NCBI GenBank assembly: GCA_910574745.1
Contig: CAJTCE010000013.1
Coordinates: 1-64,000, forward strand
DNA length: 64,000 bases
Reading direction: 5' to 3'
Origin: Lachnospiraceae bacterium
Lineage (GTDB): Bacteria > Bacillota > Clostridia > Lachnospirales > Lachnospiraceae
The position numbers and the translations under genes are program-made. Shown piece by piece: positions 51,681 to 61,509 of this stretch (within the stretch, counting starts at the first letter, position 1; each line of letters opens with the position of its first letter). The notes under the pieces are model-generated. The model did no database searches. It was not told where the DNA came from and saw nothing but the letters and a program-made list of their open reading frames with translations.

Positions 51681-51891
51681 AATTTCTCCCCAAAACCGGA
51701 TAACCCGGATTTTACTTTCCGATTCATTCCCTGCCGCCGATAAGCGGTATCTGTCCCCAGCCGGTTAGCAACCATCCTGCTGATATTACAAATATCATTA
51801 TCCTTCCGTAAGCAACGAAAGATTGGCTCTAACAGGAAACAACCTTAAAAACAATTTTATCTGTTTCTAACTGCCGTTACCTAAAAGTATA

Positions 51892-54195
51892 TCACATTTC
51901 TTTGTATGTCAAAACAGAATATTTTCCGTTTTCGTACCGGATGGTAATGGCTCCTTTGAAATAAGTCCCGTAAATCCTACAGCCTCTTTCTTCTAAACGT
52001 TCTATTACCTCTTTATGGGGATGCCCGTAGGAATTATTCTGTCCCGCAGAAACAATGGCAATTCCTGGAAGGCAGCTTTCCAAAAACGCTTCCGTCGTGG
52101 AATATTTGGAACCGTGATGCGCTACTTTCAAAACCTGAACATTTCTATTTCCTATTTTTTCCAGTGCCTTTCTTTCCCTTTCTCCCGGCAAATCCCCCGT
52201 AAATAAAGTTCCCATGCCGCGGCATTCCATAAATAAAACCATAGACTGGTCATTTCCTTCTCCCTCCTCGTCCATTCCCGGATAGAGGCATTCCCAGCAG
52301 GTGTTTCCGACTTCAAACCGGTCCCCCTCCGATATCATAAGAACTTTAGCGCCCCTCTGATTAGCATATGCTAACAGTTTATCATAGTCAGAATCACTCA
52401 TGGCAAATTTAGTCAGCACAAGATGCTTTATTTTAATTTCTTCTTTTCCCTCCTTTGAAAGCATTTCCAGAATGCCCGATATATGGTCGGAATCGGCATG
52501 GGAAACAAAGACATAATCAAGACTGTCAATGCCGTGGCTTTTTAAATAAGGGATGATCCTGTACCGCCCTGCCTCTGATACATCGCTGCTTCCTCCGTCA
52601 ACCAGAATATTATATCCGCTCTTTTCCTCTATTACCATACAGTCCCCTTGTCCGATATCCAGCATGGTTAAAGCCGTCGCTCCCCGCGGCCTGATACACA
52701 ACAGGAATATCCCTGCCAGAAGGATACATATACGCTGCTTTCCGTGCAGATTCCTTTTCCTTAAGAGCCATTTTCCGAAAATTTTCTCTTTAAAACAGCT
52801 TTTGCCCAAACAGGCTTTTCCAAATAACTTTTTCCCAGAGGTCTCCTTCATGAATAGCATCCATAAAAGTAGCCCGTAATAAAGCACTATCTGCCAAAGC
52901 CTTGGCTTTCCCAAAACCGGATTTCCTCCCGGCAAAGCGTCAAAAATACGGCAAAGCCCTTCACAGATCTGTAATATCCATTTACAAGGCATCATAAATA
53001 TACCGCTCCAAAGAGGAACGAGACAGGAAAGAAAAAGTCCTGCGGCTCCCGCCGCCATAAGAATACCCATAAGAGGAATGATGAAAAGATTTAAAAAAAC
53101 CGAATACATGGGAAACGTATAAAAGAAATAAAGCTGAATGGGGAGCGTTGCCAAAGAAATGGAAAGACTTGCTATCATAGAAGATTTTACTTTCTGCTTT
53201 AAAGACCTTACCGCCTTTTCCTTTCTGCTCCGGTTTAAAATCATGCTTTCCGTCACGGATTCTTCCGGCAGCATTCTTTCTACCGCCGGCACAAGCAGCG
53301 CAATTCCCGTAACCGCCCCAAAGGACAACAGGAAACCGCTATGATAGATATATAGAGGCTGTTTTAAAAGAAGGACTGCCGCGGAAAGGGCCGCCCCTGT
53401 CAGCATGTCATAAGTGCGCCCCCATAATCCCGCCAATATAAACAAAAAGAACATCACGATACTGCGGATTGTGGAAGCGCTGTTGCCCGTCATAATGCCA
53501 AAGCTGATAATAAACGCCATCGAAAAGACGGCCCCTGCCAAAGACGGTATTCTGATTTTCTTAAGGAAGCGGAAGATTCCCATACCCAGAAAGGATATGT
53601 GTAAGCCTGATATGGCCAGAATGTGAGAAATGCCGTTTCTTTGAAAAAGCTCTTTGATTTCTTCATCAAGTCCGCCTTTTTCCCCGAGAAACATTGCCTG
53701 CATGATCCCCGCATATCTTTCCGGCAGCGACCTTTCAAAAATGCGGGACAAATAACCTCTTACGACAAACAGCCCCTGCTCATAGGGCCTGAAGCCGCCG
53801 TCCTCCAAAGATACCTGACATCCTGTCAGAAAACAGGAAATTCCCTGTATCTTATAATACATTCTTCCGTCAAACTGTCCGTCATTGGAAGCCTCGTCAA
53901 ACAGGCGGCAGGTTCCTTTTACCAGAACCCGATTTCCTATTTTTATCCTTGAAAAGATTTCTGCATCCGCTACATAGCAGATTACCTTTAAATCGGGAAT
54001 TCCGGCCTTTGAAGCCTTCAGATATAACACAGATTTGTCATTTTTGTATTCCATCCGGTACACTTCTCCAGAAAGTGTACACATGTTCTTTTCCTGGAAT
54101 TGTTCAGCTTCCCCTTTAAAAGTCGGGAACAGCTCTAAAATCAGGATCAACCCCGCCACGTAAAAAAAACACAGTAGACATAAAGGTCTCCTCAT
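51892..54195 (-). CDS. comEC: ComEC/Rec2 DNA-uptake channel protein
   Basis: 767 residues. The N-terminal DUF4131-type domain (about 1-170, first helices and an OB-like region) is followed by the competence membrane domain with about ten helices, including the conserved GISHILAISGLHISFLGMG stretch. The C-terminal metallo-beta-lactamase-like domain (about 500-767) contains LDIGQGDCMVIEEKSG, the metal motif HADSDHISG and VLKVAHHGSKYSTTE. It forms the inner-membrane path for single-stranded DNA during transformation. Closely linked to comEA via the two-component and GerMN genes. Confidence 0.95.
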   Translation of the reverse strand: MRRPLCLLCFFYVAGLILILELFPTFKGEAEQFQEKNMCTLSGEVYRMEYKNDKSVLYLKASKAGIPDLKVICYVADAEIFSRIKIGNRVLVKGTCRLFDEASNDGQFDGRMYYKIQGISCFLTGCQVSLEDGGFRPYEQGLFVVRGYLSRIFERSLPERYAGIMQAMFLGEKGGLDEEIKELFQRNGISHILAISGLHISFLGMGIFRFLKKIRIPSLAGAVFSMAFIISFGIMTGNSASTIRSIVMFFLFILAGLWGRTYDMLTGAALSAAVLLLKQPLYIYHSGFLLSFGAVTGIALLVPAVERMLPEESVTESMILNRSRKEKAVRSLKQKVKSSMIASLSISLATLPIQLYFFYTFPMYSVFLNLFIIPLMGILMAAGAAGLFLSCLVPLWSGIFMMPCKWILQICEGLCRIFDALPGGNPVLGKPRLWQIVLYYGLLLWMLFMKETSGKKLFGKACLGKSCFKEKIFGKWLLRKRNLHGKQRICILLAGIFLLCIRPRGATALTMLDIGQGDCMVIEEKSGYNILVDGGSSDVSEAGRYRIIPYLKSHGIDSLDYVFVSHADSDHISGILEMLSKEGKEEIKIKHLVLTKFAMSDSDYDKLLAYANQRGAKVLMISEGDRFEVGNTCWECLYPGMDEEGEGNDQSMVLFMECRGMGTLFTGDLPGERERKALEKIGNRNVQVLKVAHHGSKYSTTEAFLESCLPGIAIVSAGQNNSYGHPHKEVIERLEERGCRIYGTYFKGAITIRYENGKYSVLTYKEM

Positions 54196-54203
54196 AGCAC
54201 TCC

Positions 54204-55124
54204 TTACTGTGCACGCATAATCTCCAGATTTCTCTCAAACACCTGTGACAAGGGTATGGTTTCCATATAAATAAGATCTGTACTTCCGTTTATGGAAATC
54301 TGTACCTTATTGATACTGGAAAGCTCCACTAAGGAATTGACAATGGAATAGATCGCCACTTCCGGCGTTACATTTCCCGGAAGATTTAAAAAGCCTTCAT
54401 CCAGATTCACATAGCATGTATTGTCACGGGTGGTAACACTGACTATTTTGGTTTCAGGGGACATGGTCGCATAGCCGTTTCCGTCTCCGTCCTCCGGCCC
54501 CGCAATCAGTTCTTCCACGATCAGTCTGTCCATGGAAATATTACTGTTATAGACTCTGTCCACCAAATGGGCCTCTAAGCTGGCGCCGCCTCTATCCGCA
54601 TAGTACAAAGTCAGGCTGACCTTTTCGTAGGCATTGATCTCATTTCCTTCATTATCTACGAACTGGTCCGCCGTCATATAGCCCACGGGAACTCCGCTGA
54701 CATTGACCAGGGTTTCCCCATCTACATTAAAAGCAACATAGTTTACCCCGTTTATCTGACAAAGAGTTCTTACAATGGCGGCTCTTGTCAGAACTTCCCT
54801 TGTAGGACTCATGGAAGAATATTCTCCGCTGAAATTCAATATAAGCTGGTAATCCTCGTAAGCGTAAGATTCCAACACTACATTTTCGGGTATGGCGCTT
54901 TTGTACCCGGCATTTTCCGGCTGCGCCACCAATCGGGCAAATAACTCCTGAAGGATTTCCTGTGTATCTTCCCCTTCAATCTCCACACTCTGGCCCGATA
55001 CTCTGTTCTCCTCATTGTCTACATAGTAAACCGTATATTCTTTTGCTTTATTACCGCCGTTTCTGCCGCAGCCCGCCAAAAGACCGATACAGATACAGCA
55101 TAAATATAATCCGATTTTCTTCAT
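54204..55124 (-). CDS. Lipoprotein with two GerMN domains
   Basis: 306 residues. The signal peptide ends in the lipobox LLAGC (Cys19). Two GerMN-type repeats follow (about 30-150 and 165-295), seen in the parallel blocks VLESYAYEDYQLILNFSG and IVSVTTRDNTCYVNLDEGF, both followed by an IV.(S/T)L helix. GerMN proteins act in spore formation or at the cell envelope. It lies eight bases before comEC and 16 bases after the kinase, so it is an operon member and may be a target or accessory of the kinase. Confidence 0.9.
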   Translation of the reverse strand: MKKIGLYLCCICIGLLAGCGRNGGNKAKEYTVYYVDNEENRVSGQSVEIEGEDTQEILQELFARLVAQPENAGYKSAIPENVVLESYAYEDYQLILNFSGEYSSMSPTREVLTRAAIVRTLCQINGVNYVAFNVDGETLVNVSGVPVGYMTADQFVDNEGNEINAYEKVSLTLYYADRGGASLEAHLVDRVYNSNISMDRLIVEELIAGPEDGDGNGYATMSPETKIVSVTTRDNTCYVNLDEGFLNLPGNVTPEVAIYSIVNSLVELSSINKVQISINGSTDLIYMETIPLSQVFERNLEIMRAQ

Positions 55125-55140
55125 ATTCTCTCCAAACAGG

Positions 55141-56643
55141 TCAGCCCTTTAAAGCATAGGTTAAGGGAATCTTTACAAGGAAGGTCGTGCCCTTCCCTTC
55201 TTCGCTTTCCACCTTGACTGCACCCCTGTGCATCAGGATAGAGCTTCTGGTAATAGCAAGTCCCAAGCCGGTTCCGCCGATTTTGCGGGAATGGGATTTA
55301 TCCACCCGGTAAAATCTTTCAAAAATATGTTCCTTGGCTTCCTCGGGAATCCCCATTCCGTTGTCCTCCACGGCAACTGTAAAAAACCGGTGGTCCGCAT
55401 CCAGGGTTACCTTTACATAGCCATGCTCTTCATTGTATTTTATGGCGTTTTCAACAAGATTGGAAATGGCAAGGGTCAACTTTACTTCATCCACCTCCGC
55501 AGTAACATCCCTGACGCTTTCATAAATAACGTCAATATCCTTCTGGCCTGCTATGGGCCTCAAACGCTTCAATATCAATTCTATCAATTCGTTAATGTTG
55601 ACCGCCTCAATATTCAAATCAGCCGCCGTCTTATCCATTTTAACTAAAGACAGTAAATCGGTAATGATTTTATTTTCCCTGTCTATCTCATCGGCAATAT
55701 CCGTCATAAATTCTTTATATAATTCCACCGGTACATCCTCCTGGGCGATCAGCGAATCCGCCAGCACCTTCATGGATGTGATAGGTGTTTTCAACTCATG
55801 GGACACATTGGATACAAATTCCTGTCTCGATTCATCCAAGGCCTTCATTCTGTTTAAAAGCTCGTTAAAGGCTGTAATGATATGCTCCGTTTCCACATAA
55901 TCCGATACGTCAATGGCTTCCGTCTCAAATCCGTCTTTTACCGCTCTGATGGATGCCGTAACCTGCTCAAAGGGCTTTACCAAAACCCTTGAGGTAATCC
56001 AGGAAAGAGCCACGACCAGAATCATCATTAAAAACTGGAGAATGGAAGCCTTACCGTCCAGAACCGCGATATTAGTGGTAATATTGTCCGTAGAAACACT
56101 GGTAAGCATAACTCCGATAATCAGGGTTTTTTCTTTTTCCCCCGGAGCATTACTGCCCTGTTCCTTGTCGTTTACCGTAATGGTAATGGGCGTAGTCATT
56201 TCGATAAAACGGTTATTTCCGTCATAATTGCTGGTATTGCTGCCTTTGAAGCAGCGGATGACCTCTTCCGAAATAATGGTCTTACCTTCACTGATACCAT
56301 ATGTATCCCGTATTACATTAAAATTCTGGTCAATGACCAGCACCCGTCCGTCGTAGAGATTGGAAAGCTGCAAAAGCTCCGCATTAATGGTTTCCGAGGA
56401 AGTATCCTGCAGATAATTGTTGGCTGCCAGATGGTTTGCCAGAATCATCGCCTGATTTTCCACCTCGGAAATACGCAGGGAAACAGCCCGCTCCTCGTAA
56501 TTCTGCAAAATTCCGTAACGCACAATAAGGGTAGGCACATAGCTTACAAGAATGACAATGATAAAAATCCTAAACCTCAGACTCTTGACAAAGGTCAGGC
56601 GTGATAAAATCTTTTTTAAAAATGCACTGATATCTGCTTTCAC
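55141..56643 (-). CDS. Membrane sensor histidine kinase (WalK/PhoR-like)
   Basis: 500 residues. First transmembrane helix at about 24-43, an extracellular domain of about 150 residues, second helix at about 200-220, then HAMP, DHp with His282 (NVSHELKTPITSM) and HATPase with NLVENAIKYN, DNGMGIPEEAKEHIFERFYR and GGTGLGLAI. The gene starts 11 bases after the response regulator stop. Clustered with comEA and comEC, it may link an envelope signal to competence or cell-wall functions, but this is only positional. Confidence 0.95.
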   Translation of the reverse strand: MKADISAFLKKILSRLTFVKSLRFRIFIIVILVSYVPTLIVRYGILQNYEERAVSLRISEVENQAMILANHLAANNYLQDTSSETINAELLQLSNLYDGRVLVIDQNFNVIRDTYGISEGKTIISEEVIRCFKGSNTSNYDGNNRFIEMTTPITITVNDKEQGSNAPGEKEKTLIIGVMLTSVSTDNITTNIAVLDGKASILQFLMMILVVALSWITSRVLVKPFEQVTASIRAVKDGFETEAIDVSDYVETEHIITAFNELLNRMKALDESRQEFVSNVSHELKTPITSMKVLADSLIAQEDVPVELYKEFMTDIADEIDRENKIITDLLSLVKMDKTAADLNIEAVNINELIELILKRLRPIAGQKDIDVIYESVRDVTAEVDEVKLTLAISNLVENAIKYNEEHGYVKVTLDADHRFFTVAVEDNGMGIPEEAKEHIFERFYRVDKSHSRKIGGTGLGLAITRSSILMHRGAVKVESEEGKGTTFLVKIPLTYALKG

Positions 56644-56654
56644 GAAAACACCCT

Positions 56655-57344
56655 TTATTTAAAATAATATCCCACGCCCCATTTTGTATGCACATATCTG
56701 GGCTCACTGGGGTTTTTCTCGATTTTTTCCCTAAGGCGCCTGATATGCACATCTACAGTCCTGACATCTCCCGGATAATCTGCTCCCCAAACCATAGTCA
56801 ACAGCTTTTCACGACTGTATACCTTGTTGGGATTTAAAATCAGCAGTTCCAATACATCAAATTCTTTTGCCGTTAAATTGATTTCCTTCTCTTCAATATA
56901 AACCCGTCTGCCTTCACGGTCGATTTTCATGTCGCCCCGTTCGATCATACTGCTGCTTTCCGCCTTGGGGCTTTCTTTTGTGGCAGTACGCCTCATAATA
57001 GCTTTGATTCTCGCCTTTACCTCTAAAATATTGAAGGGCTTTGTAATATAATCATCCGCCCCGTATTCCAGACCCAGAATCTTGTCTATATCCTCCCCCT
57101 TGGCTGTCAGCATCACAATGGGAACGTCGGAAAACTCCCGAATCTGCTGACATACCTCAAATCCGGAAAGTCCCGGCAGCATCACATCCAAAAGAATCAT
57201 ATCAAATTTCTGTTCCTTTGCTATCTTAAGCGCTTCCTCTCCGTCATAAGCGTACTCCACTTCCATGCCATCCTGCTCCAAGCTAAAACGGATTCCTTTT
57301 ACTATCAATTTTTCATCGTCTACAACCAAAACCCTTTTACTCAT
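56655..57344 (-). CDS. OmpR-family response regulator (WalR/PhoB-like)
   Basis: 229 residues from the ATG at 57344, with GGAG six bases upstream; the frame is open for six earlier codons. Receiver domain with VVDDE (7-11) and Asp53 (LLDVMLPG), a conserved Lys in ITKPFN, and a winged-helix domain (INLTAKEFDVLELL, TVDVHIRRLREKI). It lies between comEA and its kinase. Confidence 0.95.
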   Translation of the reverse strand: MSKRVLVVDDEKLIVKGIRFSLEQDGMEVEYAYDGEEALKIAKEQKFDMILLDVMLPGLSGFEVCQQIREFSDVPIVMLTAKGEDIDKILGLEYGADDYITKPFNILEVKARIKAIMRRTATKESPKAESSSMIERGDMKIDREGRRVYIEEKEINLTAKEFDVLELLILNPNKVYSREKLLTMVWGADYPGDVRTVDVHIRRLREKIEKNPSEPRYVHTKWGVGYYFK

Positions 57345-57395
57345 TTCTCTCTCCATCCACATTCTGCCTTCAATTAAGTCAATTTTTATTACTTA

Positions 57396-58121
57396 TTACT
57401 TTACCTTAATAAAATCCTTTATCTTGCCGAAAAGACCGCTTTTGATTCCCGACACGTTCTGGATATCCTCAATTTTTTTAAAGTTTCCGTGCTCCTCACG
57501 ATACTCCACAATGGCCGTAGCCCTGGTTTCCCCCACTCCCGGAAGGGTACAAAGCTCGTTTTCATCCGCCGTATTGATATTGACCAATCCGTCGTCAATT
57601 TCCTCCTCACGGCTTTCTTCCAAATCCGCTAAAGTCCCCTGATCCCATTCCAAAAGAGTCGGAACATAAATGCGCTCTCCGTCTTTAACTACCCCAGCCT
57701 GATTCAACGCCGCTTCATATGCCTCCGGCGAAAGCCCGCCGGCGCTCTCCACAACCTGAAACACCCTGGTATCCCCGGTAAATTCATAAACGCCGGGATA
57801 TTTGACCGCTCCGCATATGTGCACATAAATACGGCTGCCATTGTCGTCTCCAACAGTATTTTCTTCATAGGCGCCGCCTGCGGATGTCCCACTTTTGATC
57901 GAAGCGTCGTCTTCTGTTCCTTCATTTTCCCATAAAGCTTCTTTTGCAGAAGCTTCTACTCCTCCGGATACTTCCTCATAGTCCTGCCCCTCTAAGGAAA
58001 CAGTATAAGTATCTTTCTTTTCACAGCCAAACAAGCCGGATAACAGTAAAACAATCAACAGAACACAGATTCTTTTACCGTTCCGACCCCAATGAAATAG
58101 TTTCCCGCTTTCCTGATTCAT
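57396..58121 (-). CDS. comEA: ComEA-like DNA-binding lipoprotein (SLBB and helix-hairpin-helix)
   Basis: 241 residues. An N-terminal basic segment leads into a hydrophobic helix with LLSGLFGC (Cys33), so it may be lipid-anchored. An acidic variable region follows, then an SLBB domain (about 96-155, IYVHICGAVKYPGVYEF) and a C-terminal double helix-hairpin-helix (about 175-237, VNINTADENELCTLPGVGET). It binds double-stranded DNA outside the cell for transfer to ComEC. First gene of the operon. Confidence 0.93.
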   Translation of the reverse strand: MNQESGKLFHWGRNGKRICVLLIVLLLSGLFGCEKKDTYTVSLEGQDYEEVSGGVEASAKEALWENEGTEDDASIKSGTSAGGAYEENTVGDDNGSRIYVHICGAVKYPGVYEFTGDTRVFQVVESAGGLSPEAYEAALNQAGVVKDGERIYVPTLLEWDQGTLADLEESREEEIDDGLVNINTADENELCTLPGVGETRATAIVEYREEHGNFKKIEDIQNVSGIKSGLFGKIKDFIKVK

Positions 58122-58175
58122 AACATAACCTCCTATTTTCTAAACAGAAGGCCCTTCTATGCTAATCGTGTTTCT

Positions 58176-58204
58176 ATTGTATTCCAAAAAAAATCAGTTT
58201 ACAA
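58176..58204 (-). promoter_or_regulatory. Promoter of the comEA operon
   Basis: On the minus strand TTGTAA (58199-58204), 17 bases with a run of eight T, and TACAAT (58176-58181). The palindrome AGAAGGGCCTTCT lies about 20 bases downstream, in the early leader, and could be an operator or hairpin. Confidence 0.65.
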
Positions 58205-58257
58205 GGAAGAATTTATGAAATTTAAAATTTTTGTAACATTTTCATAATAAATAGGCG

Positions 58258-58698
58258 CTATTGCTGTGTTTCCCACTTAAATATGGCAATTCCTGCAACG
58301 GCAATCAGCATGCCCGCCGCTTTTCTTAAAGAAAAAGGCTGTTTCTCCATCCCCCAGATTCCCATTAATTCAATGGCATAAGAGACTATGAGCTGGGCGA
58401 TCACAATAAACATTGCCGATTTTGCCGGCCCTAGCTGATTGATGCTCACAATGACCGTATAAGTAATAAAAGCGCCGATCACCCCTCCTAAAAGCATGTA
58501 CTTGGGCTGTACGGAAAAGACCTTCATAAAGCTGGTTCTGTCTGTAAACAGCCATGCCAGAATGCAGACCGCAAAAGCCGTCAACTGTACAAAAGCGTTG
58601 GCGCTCCACATGGAAGAGTTTTTTGTCACTTCCGTATTAAAAACCCCCTGTATACTCATAAGCGCTCCTGATAAAATAGCAATCAAAAAACCAAGCAT
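58258..58698 (-). CDS. DMT-superfamily transporter (YdcZ/DUF606-like)
   Basis: 146 residues from the ATG at 58698, with GGAGG nine bases upstream. Four to five transmembrane helices beginning MLGFLIAILSGALMSIQGVF and ending AGMLIAVAGIAIFKWE are typical of DUF606 proteins. The first helix contains a GxxN pattern (GVFNTEV). The substrate is unknown. Such half-size transporters are often encoded in pairs; no second copy lies nearby. Confidence 0.88.
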   Translation of the reverse strand: MLGFLIAILSGALMSIQGVFNTEVTKNSSMWSANAFVQLTAFAVCILAWLFTDRTSFMKVFSVQPKYMLLGGVIGAFITYTVIVSINQLGPAKSAMFIVIAQLIVSYAIELMGIWGMEKQPFSLRKAAGMLIAVAGIAIFKWETQQ

Positions 58699-58757
58699 GA
58701 ATAAATCCCTCCAAATATTATTGGAATTATTATACCCATGCCCGGTTAAAAATATTC

Positions 58758-60170
58758 TCATATCTGTTTTTTTATTCCTTCATCCAGTCCGCTTAAAACC
58801 TCTTCTACATTAGAACCCGTCCAGATCTTGGTAAAAGCGATTTCCAGCTGTGCCCAGAAATTAGAAGTCTTCATCATTTTGGGAACGGGCACTGATGTGC
58901 CATATTCCGAAAGCGCCGCAAGAACCGCAGGATTTCCATAGGCTATATCATATCTGGAAGGAATCTTATCCGTCATTGTGTAAAAATCCTCTGCCTGGTT
59001 CTCAACCAGATAAGAGGCAAAATCATTGGCCAGTCCCCCGTTTTTACTAAATCCGTTTATAACTGCCGCATTGGTTACGGACAGGCTCTTGGAATCTAAG
59101 GCATCACTGACCGCGGGAATTGCAGTTACCCCGTACTCATAGGCAAAGGTGCCGTCCTTTTTTGCCTTTTCCAGTTTGCCGATGGCATCGGTGGTGGCCA
59201 CGGTAAAGACAATTTTTCCTTCTATAAACTCTGAAAGTACCGAATCGTAAGTAACCGCCTTTGTGTCGATGGAGAAAAACTGGTTCAACTGCTGATAAAG
59301 GGTCATGCATTCAACAGCTTTCTGATTATAAATATCAATAATGCCGGAATCGTCGCCATTTATGCCACCCACGTCAATGCTGGCTCCTACAATAAAATAA
59401 TTGTAGAAAATGTCCGATACATCCCATTTAAATACCGCTTCTACCGTTTCCGGCGCCTCATAAGACTCCGCAAAGGTAAGAATGCCATCCATGGTAGCCG
59501 GGACAAGAGCCGCTTTCTTCTCTTCTATCTGTTCTTCCGTAATGTCGCTGGCCAAGGTAGCATCGTTATCGTTTTCAGCCAGGGCTTCCAGCTCTGCATC
59601 CGACTCCGCAGTCTCCACCATTTCCATGGCGGCTTCCCCTTCTGCCGCATTCCGTTCCGCCTCAATGGCTTTAACCGCCATATCTGACAGGTAAGTTTCA
59701 TTATATAAAAAAATCGAAGTTTCAAAATACAGGGGATAACCTAACAGCTTATTTTCATATGTGACCGCATGAAGAGCCGCATCCGAATAGTGGGAGGTAT
59801 TCACAATCCCCTCCGGATCCGTAATCTGTGCCGCCAGCCCCGATAAATAAGCCTTTTCCAGCGTATCGTTACTGATAATGTACAAATCCGGCACGCCTTC
59901 CCCGCTCATCTGGGCCTCATGTATCTGCTCTAAATACTGCAGCCCGGATACCAGCACCGGCGTAACGCGTACATTCTTTTCCTCATAATATTTTAACGCC
60001 GCCCCTGCCAGATAATCGCTTAGGACGTCATCCGTATACCAGATAACAATATTTTCTTTTTTTTGAAACAGACCCGCCGTCTCCGTCTGTGCGCTCTCTG
60101 TATTTCCTGCCAGAGCCGTTAAAGCCGTCATGGCAATTATCAGAAGAATTGCATAAATCTTTTTTGTCAT
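58758..60170 (-). CDS. Extracellular solute-binding protein (family 1, MalE-like), orphan
   Basis: 470 residues. The signal peptide (about 1-22) ends TALA-GN with no cysteine, so a secreted or membrane-retained form is expected instead of a lipoprotein. The binding fold is recognisable by NIVIWYTDDVLSDYLAGAAL, GVPDLYIISNDTLEKAYLSG and GYPLYFETSIFLYNETYL. An acidic insertion rich in Glu/Ala (about 178-225) interrupts the domain. It lacks neighbouring permease or ATPase genes, so it must share membrane subunits with another system or serve as a sensor. Confidence 0.85.
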   Translation of the reverse strand: MTKKIYAILLIIAMTALTALAGNTESAQTETAGLFQKKENIVIWYTDDVLSDYLAGAALKYYEEKNVRVTPVLVSGLQYLEQIHEAQMSGEGVPDLYIISNDTLEKAYLSGLAAQITDPEGIVNTSHYSDAALHAVTYENKLLGYPLYFETSIFLYNETYLSDMAVKAIEAERNAAEGEAAMEMVETAESDAELEALAENDNDATLASDITEEQIEEKKAALVPATMDGILTFAESYEAPETVEAVFKWDVSDIFYNYFIVGASIDVGGINGDDSGIIDIYNQKAVECMTLYQQLNQFFSIDTKAVTYDSVLSEFIEGKIVFTVATTDAIGKLEKAKKDGTFAYEYGVTAIPAVSDALDSKSLSVTNAAVINGFSKNGGLANDFASYLVENQAEDFYTMTDKIPSRYDIAYGNPAVLAALSEYGTSVPVPKMMKTSNFWAQLEIAFTKIWTGSNVEEVLSGLDEGIKKQI

Positions 60171-60246
60171 ATCTGACCCTCAAATCAAAATTGAAAGCTT
60201 TTCTTCCAACTTTAATCCTTTCCCTACATTGTGTTGCCCTGTTATT

Positions 60247-61437
60247 TTACAGGCATTTTTTTAAAATGGCAATCATATCATCCACATCCTGTTTTCCGAT
60301 AACAAGAGGCGGAACAAAGCGAATAATATGGCTGCCCGCATTGATGAGAATCAGTCCTGCGTCCATCGCCTTTATAATAATATCGCCTACAGGCTTATAA
60401 AATTCCAGCCCCTGCATAAGCCCCGCGCCCCTGCGGCACTTTATATCCGCACATTCCTTTGCAAGCTCGTCCAGTCTCTTTTCGAGATATGCAGAAACTT
60501 CCTTCACATTTTCCAGTATATGATTTTTTTCAAATAATTCAAACACCTTGCAGACTGCCGCACAGGCAAGAGGATTGCCGCCATAGGTGGTTCCATGGTC
60601 TCCTGCCGCTAAAGAAGAACTGCCCGCCTTTTCATTTAAAAGAAAAGCTCCTACGGGAACGCCGCAGCCCAACGCCTTTGCAGTGGTCATAATATCCGGC
60701 TTTACACCGTATTTCTGCCATGCGTACATATAACCGGTTCTTCCCATGCCGCACTGCACTTCGTCTAAAATCATCAAGATATCCTTTTCATCGCAGATGG
60801 CGCGCACGCCTTCCATAAACTCCTGCGTAGCGGGATAAATACCTCCTTCTCCCTGAACGGTTTCAAAAATAATGGCACAGGTCTTGTCCGTAATCTGCGC
60901 TTTAACGCTCTCTAGATCATTTAAATCGGCAAATCTGATATTTCCGATCAAAGGCTCAAAGGCTTCCCTGTAGTGGGGATTTCCCGTAACAGCCAATGCG
61001 CCCATGGTTCGTCCGTGGAAGGAATGGTTCATGGCAATGATTTCATGGTCTGTTTTGCCGTCCTTATTGTAGGCATACTTTCTTGCCGCCTTAATGGCGC
61101 CTTCCATAGCCTCCGCCCCGGAGTTGGTAAAGAACACCCGAGCCATGCCGGAAGCCTCTTTCAGCTTTTTCGCCGCCTCAATCGCAGGTATATTATAGTA
61201 ATAATTGGAGGTATGGATGATTTTATCAATCTGCTCCTTTAAAGCATCGTTATATTCTGTATTTCCATATCCCAATGCAAACACGGCAATGCCCGCCACA
61301 AAATCCAGATAACGTTTTCCGTTCATATCATACAGATAAACGCCGTCTCCCTTGTCAAGCACCACCTGATAACGGTTATAGGTGTGTAACAGGGCGCTTT
61401 CCGCCTCGTCAATATATGTTTTCATGTCCTTTACCAT
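60247..61437 (-). CDS. argD: Acetylornithine aminotransferase
   Basis: 396 residues, PLP-dependent class III aminotransferase. The motifs VFFTNSGAEAMEGAIKAARK (about 103-122), ILDEVQCGMGRTG (about 222-234) and the PLP lysine in TTAKALGCGVP (about 254) are clear. GGAG lies eight bases before the ATG. It converts N-acetylglutamate semialdehyde to N-acetylornithine and follows argB by about 70 bases. Confidence 0.95.
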   Translation of the reverse strand: MVKDMKTYIDEAESALLHTYNRYQVVLDKGDGVYLYDMNGKRYLDFVAGIAVFALGYGNTEYNDALKEQIDKIIHTSNYYYNIPAIEAAKKLKEASGMARVFFTNSGAEAMEGAIKAARKYAYNKDGKTDHEIIAMNHSFHGRTMGALAVTGNPHYREAFEPLIGNIRFADLNDLESVKAQITDKTCAIIFETVQGEGGIYPATQEFMEGVRAICDEKDILMILDEVQCGMGRTGYMYAWQKYGVKPDIMTTAKALGCGVPVGAFLLNEKAGSSSLAAGDHGTTYGGNPLACAAVCKVFELFEKNHILENVKEVSAYLEKRLDELAKECADIKCRRGAGLMQGLEFYKPVGDIIIKAMDAGLILINAGSHIIRFVPPLVIGKQDVDDMIAILKKCL

Positions 61438-61509
61438 TCTATTCTCTCCTAACTGTTTACGGGATTTTTCTTCCGTTTAAAATGATATTTCATTTCATCG
61501 GATTCCCTT

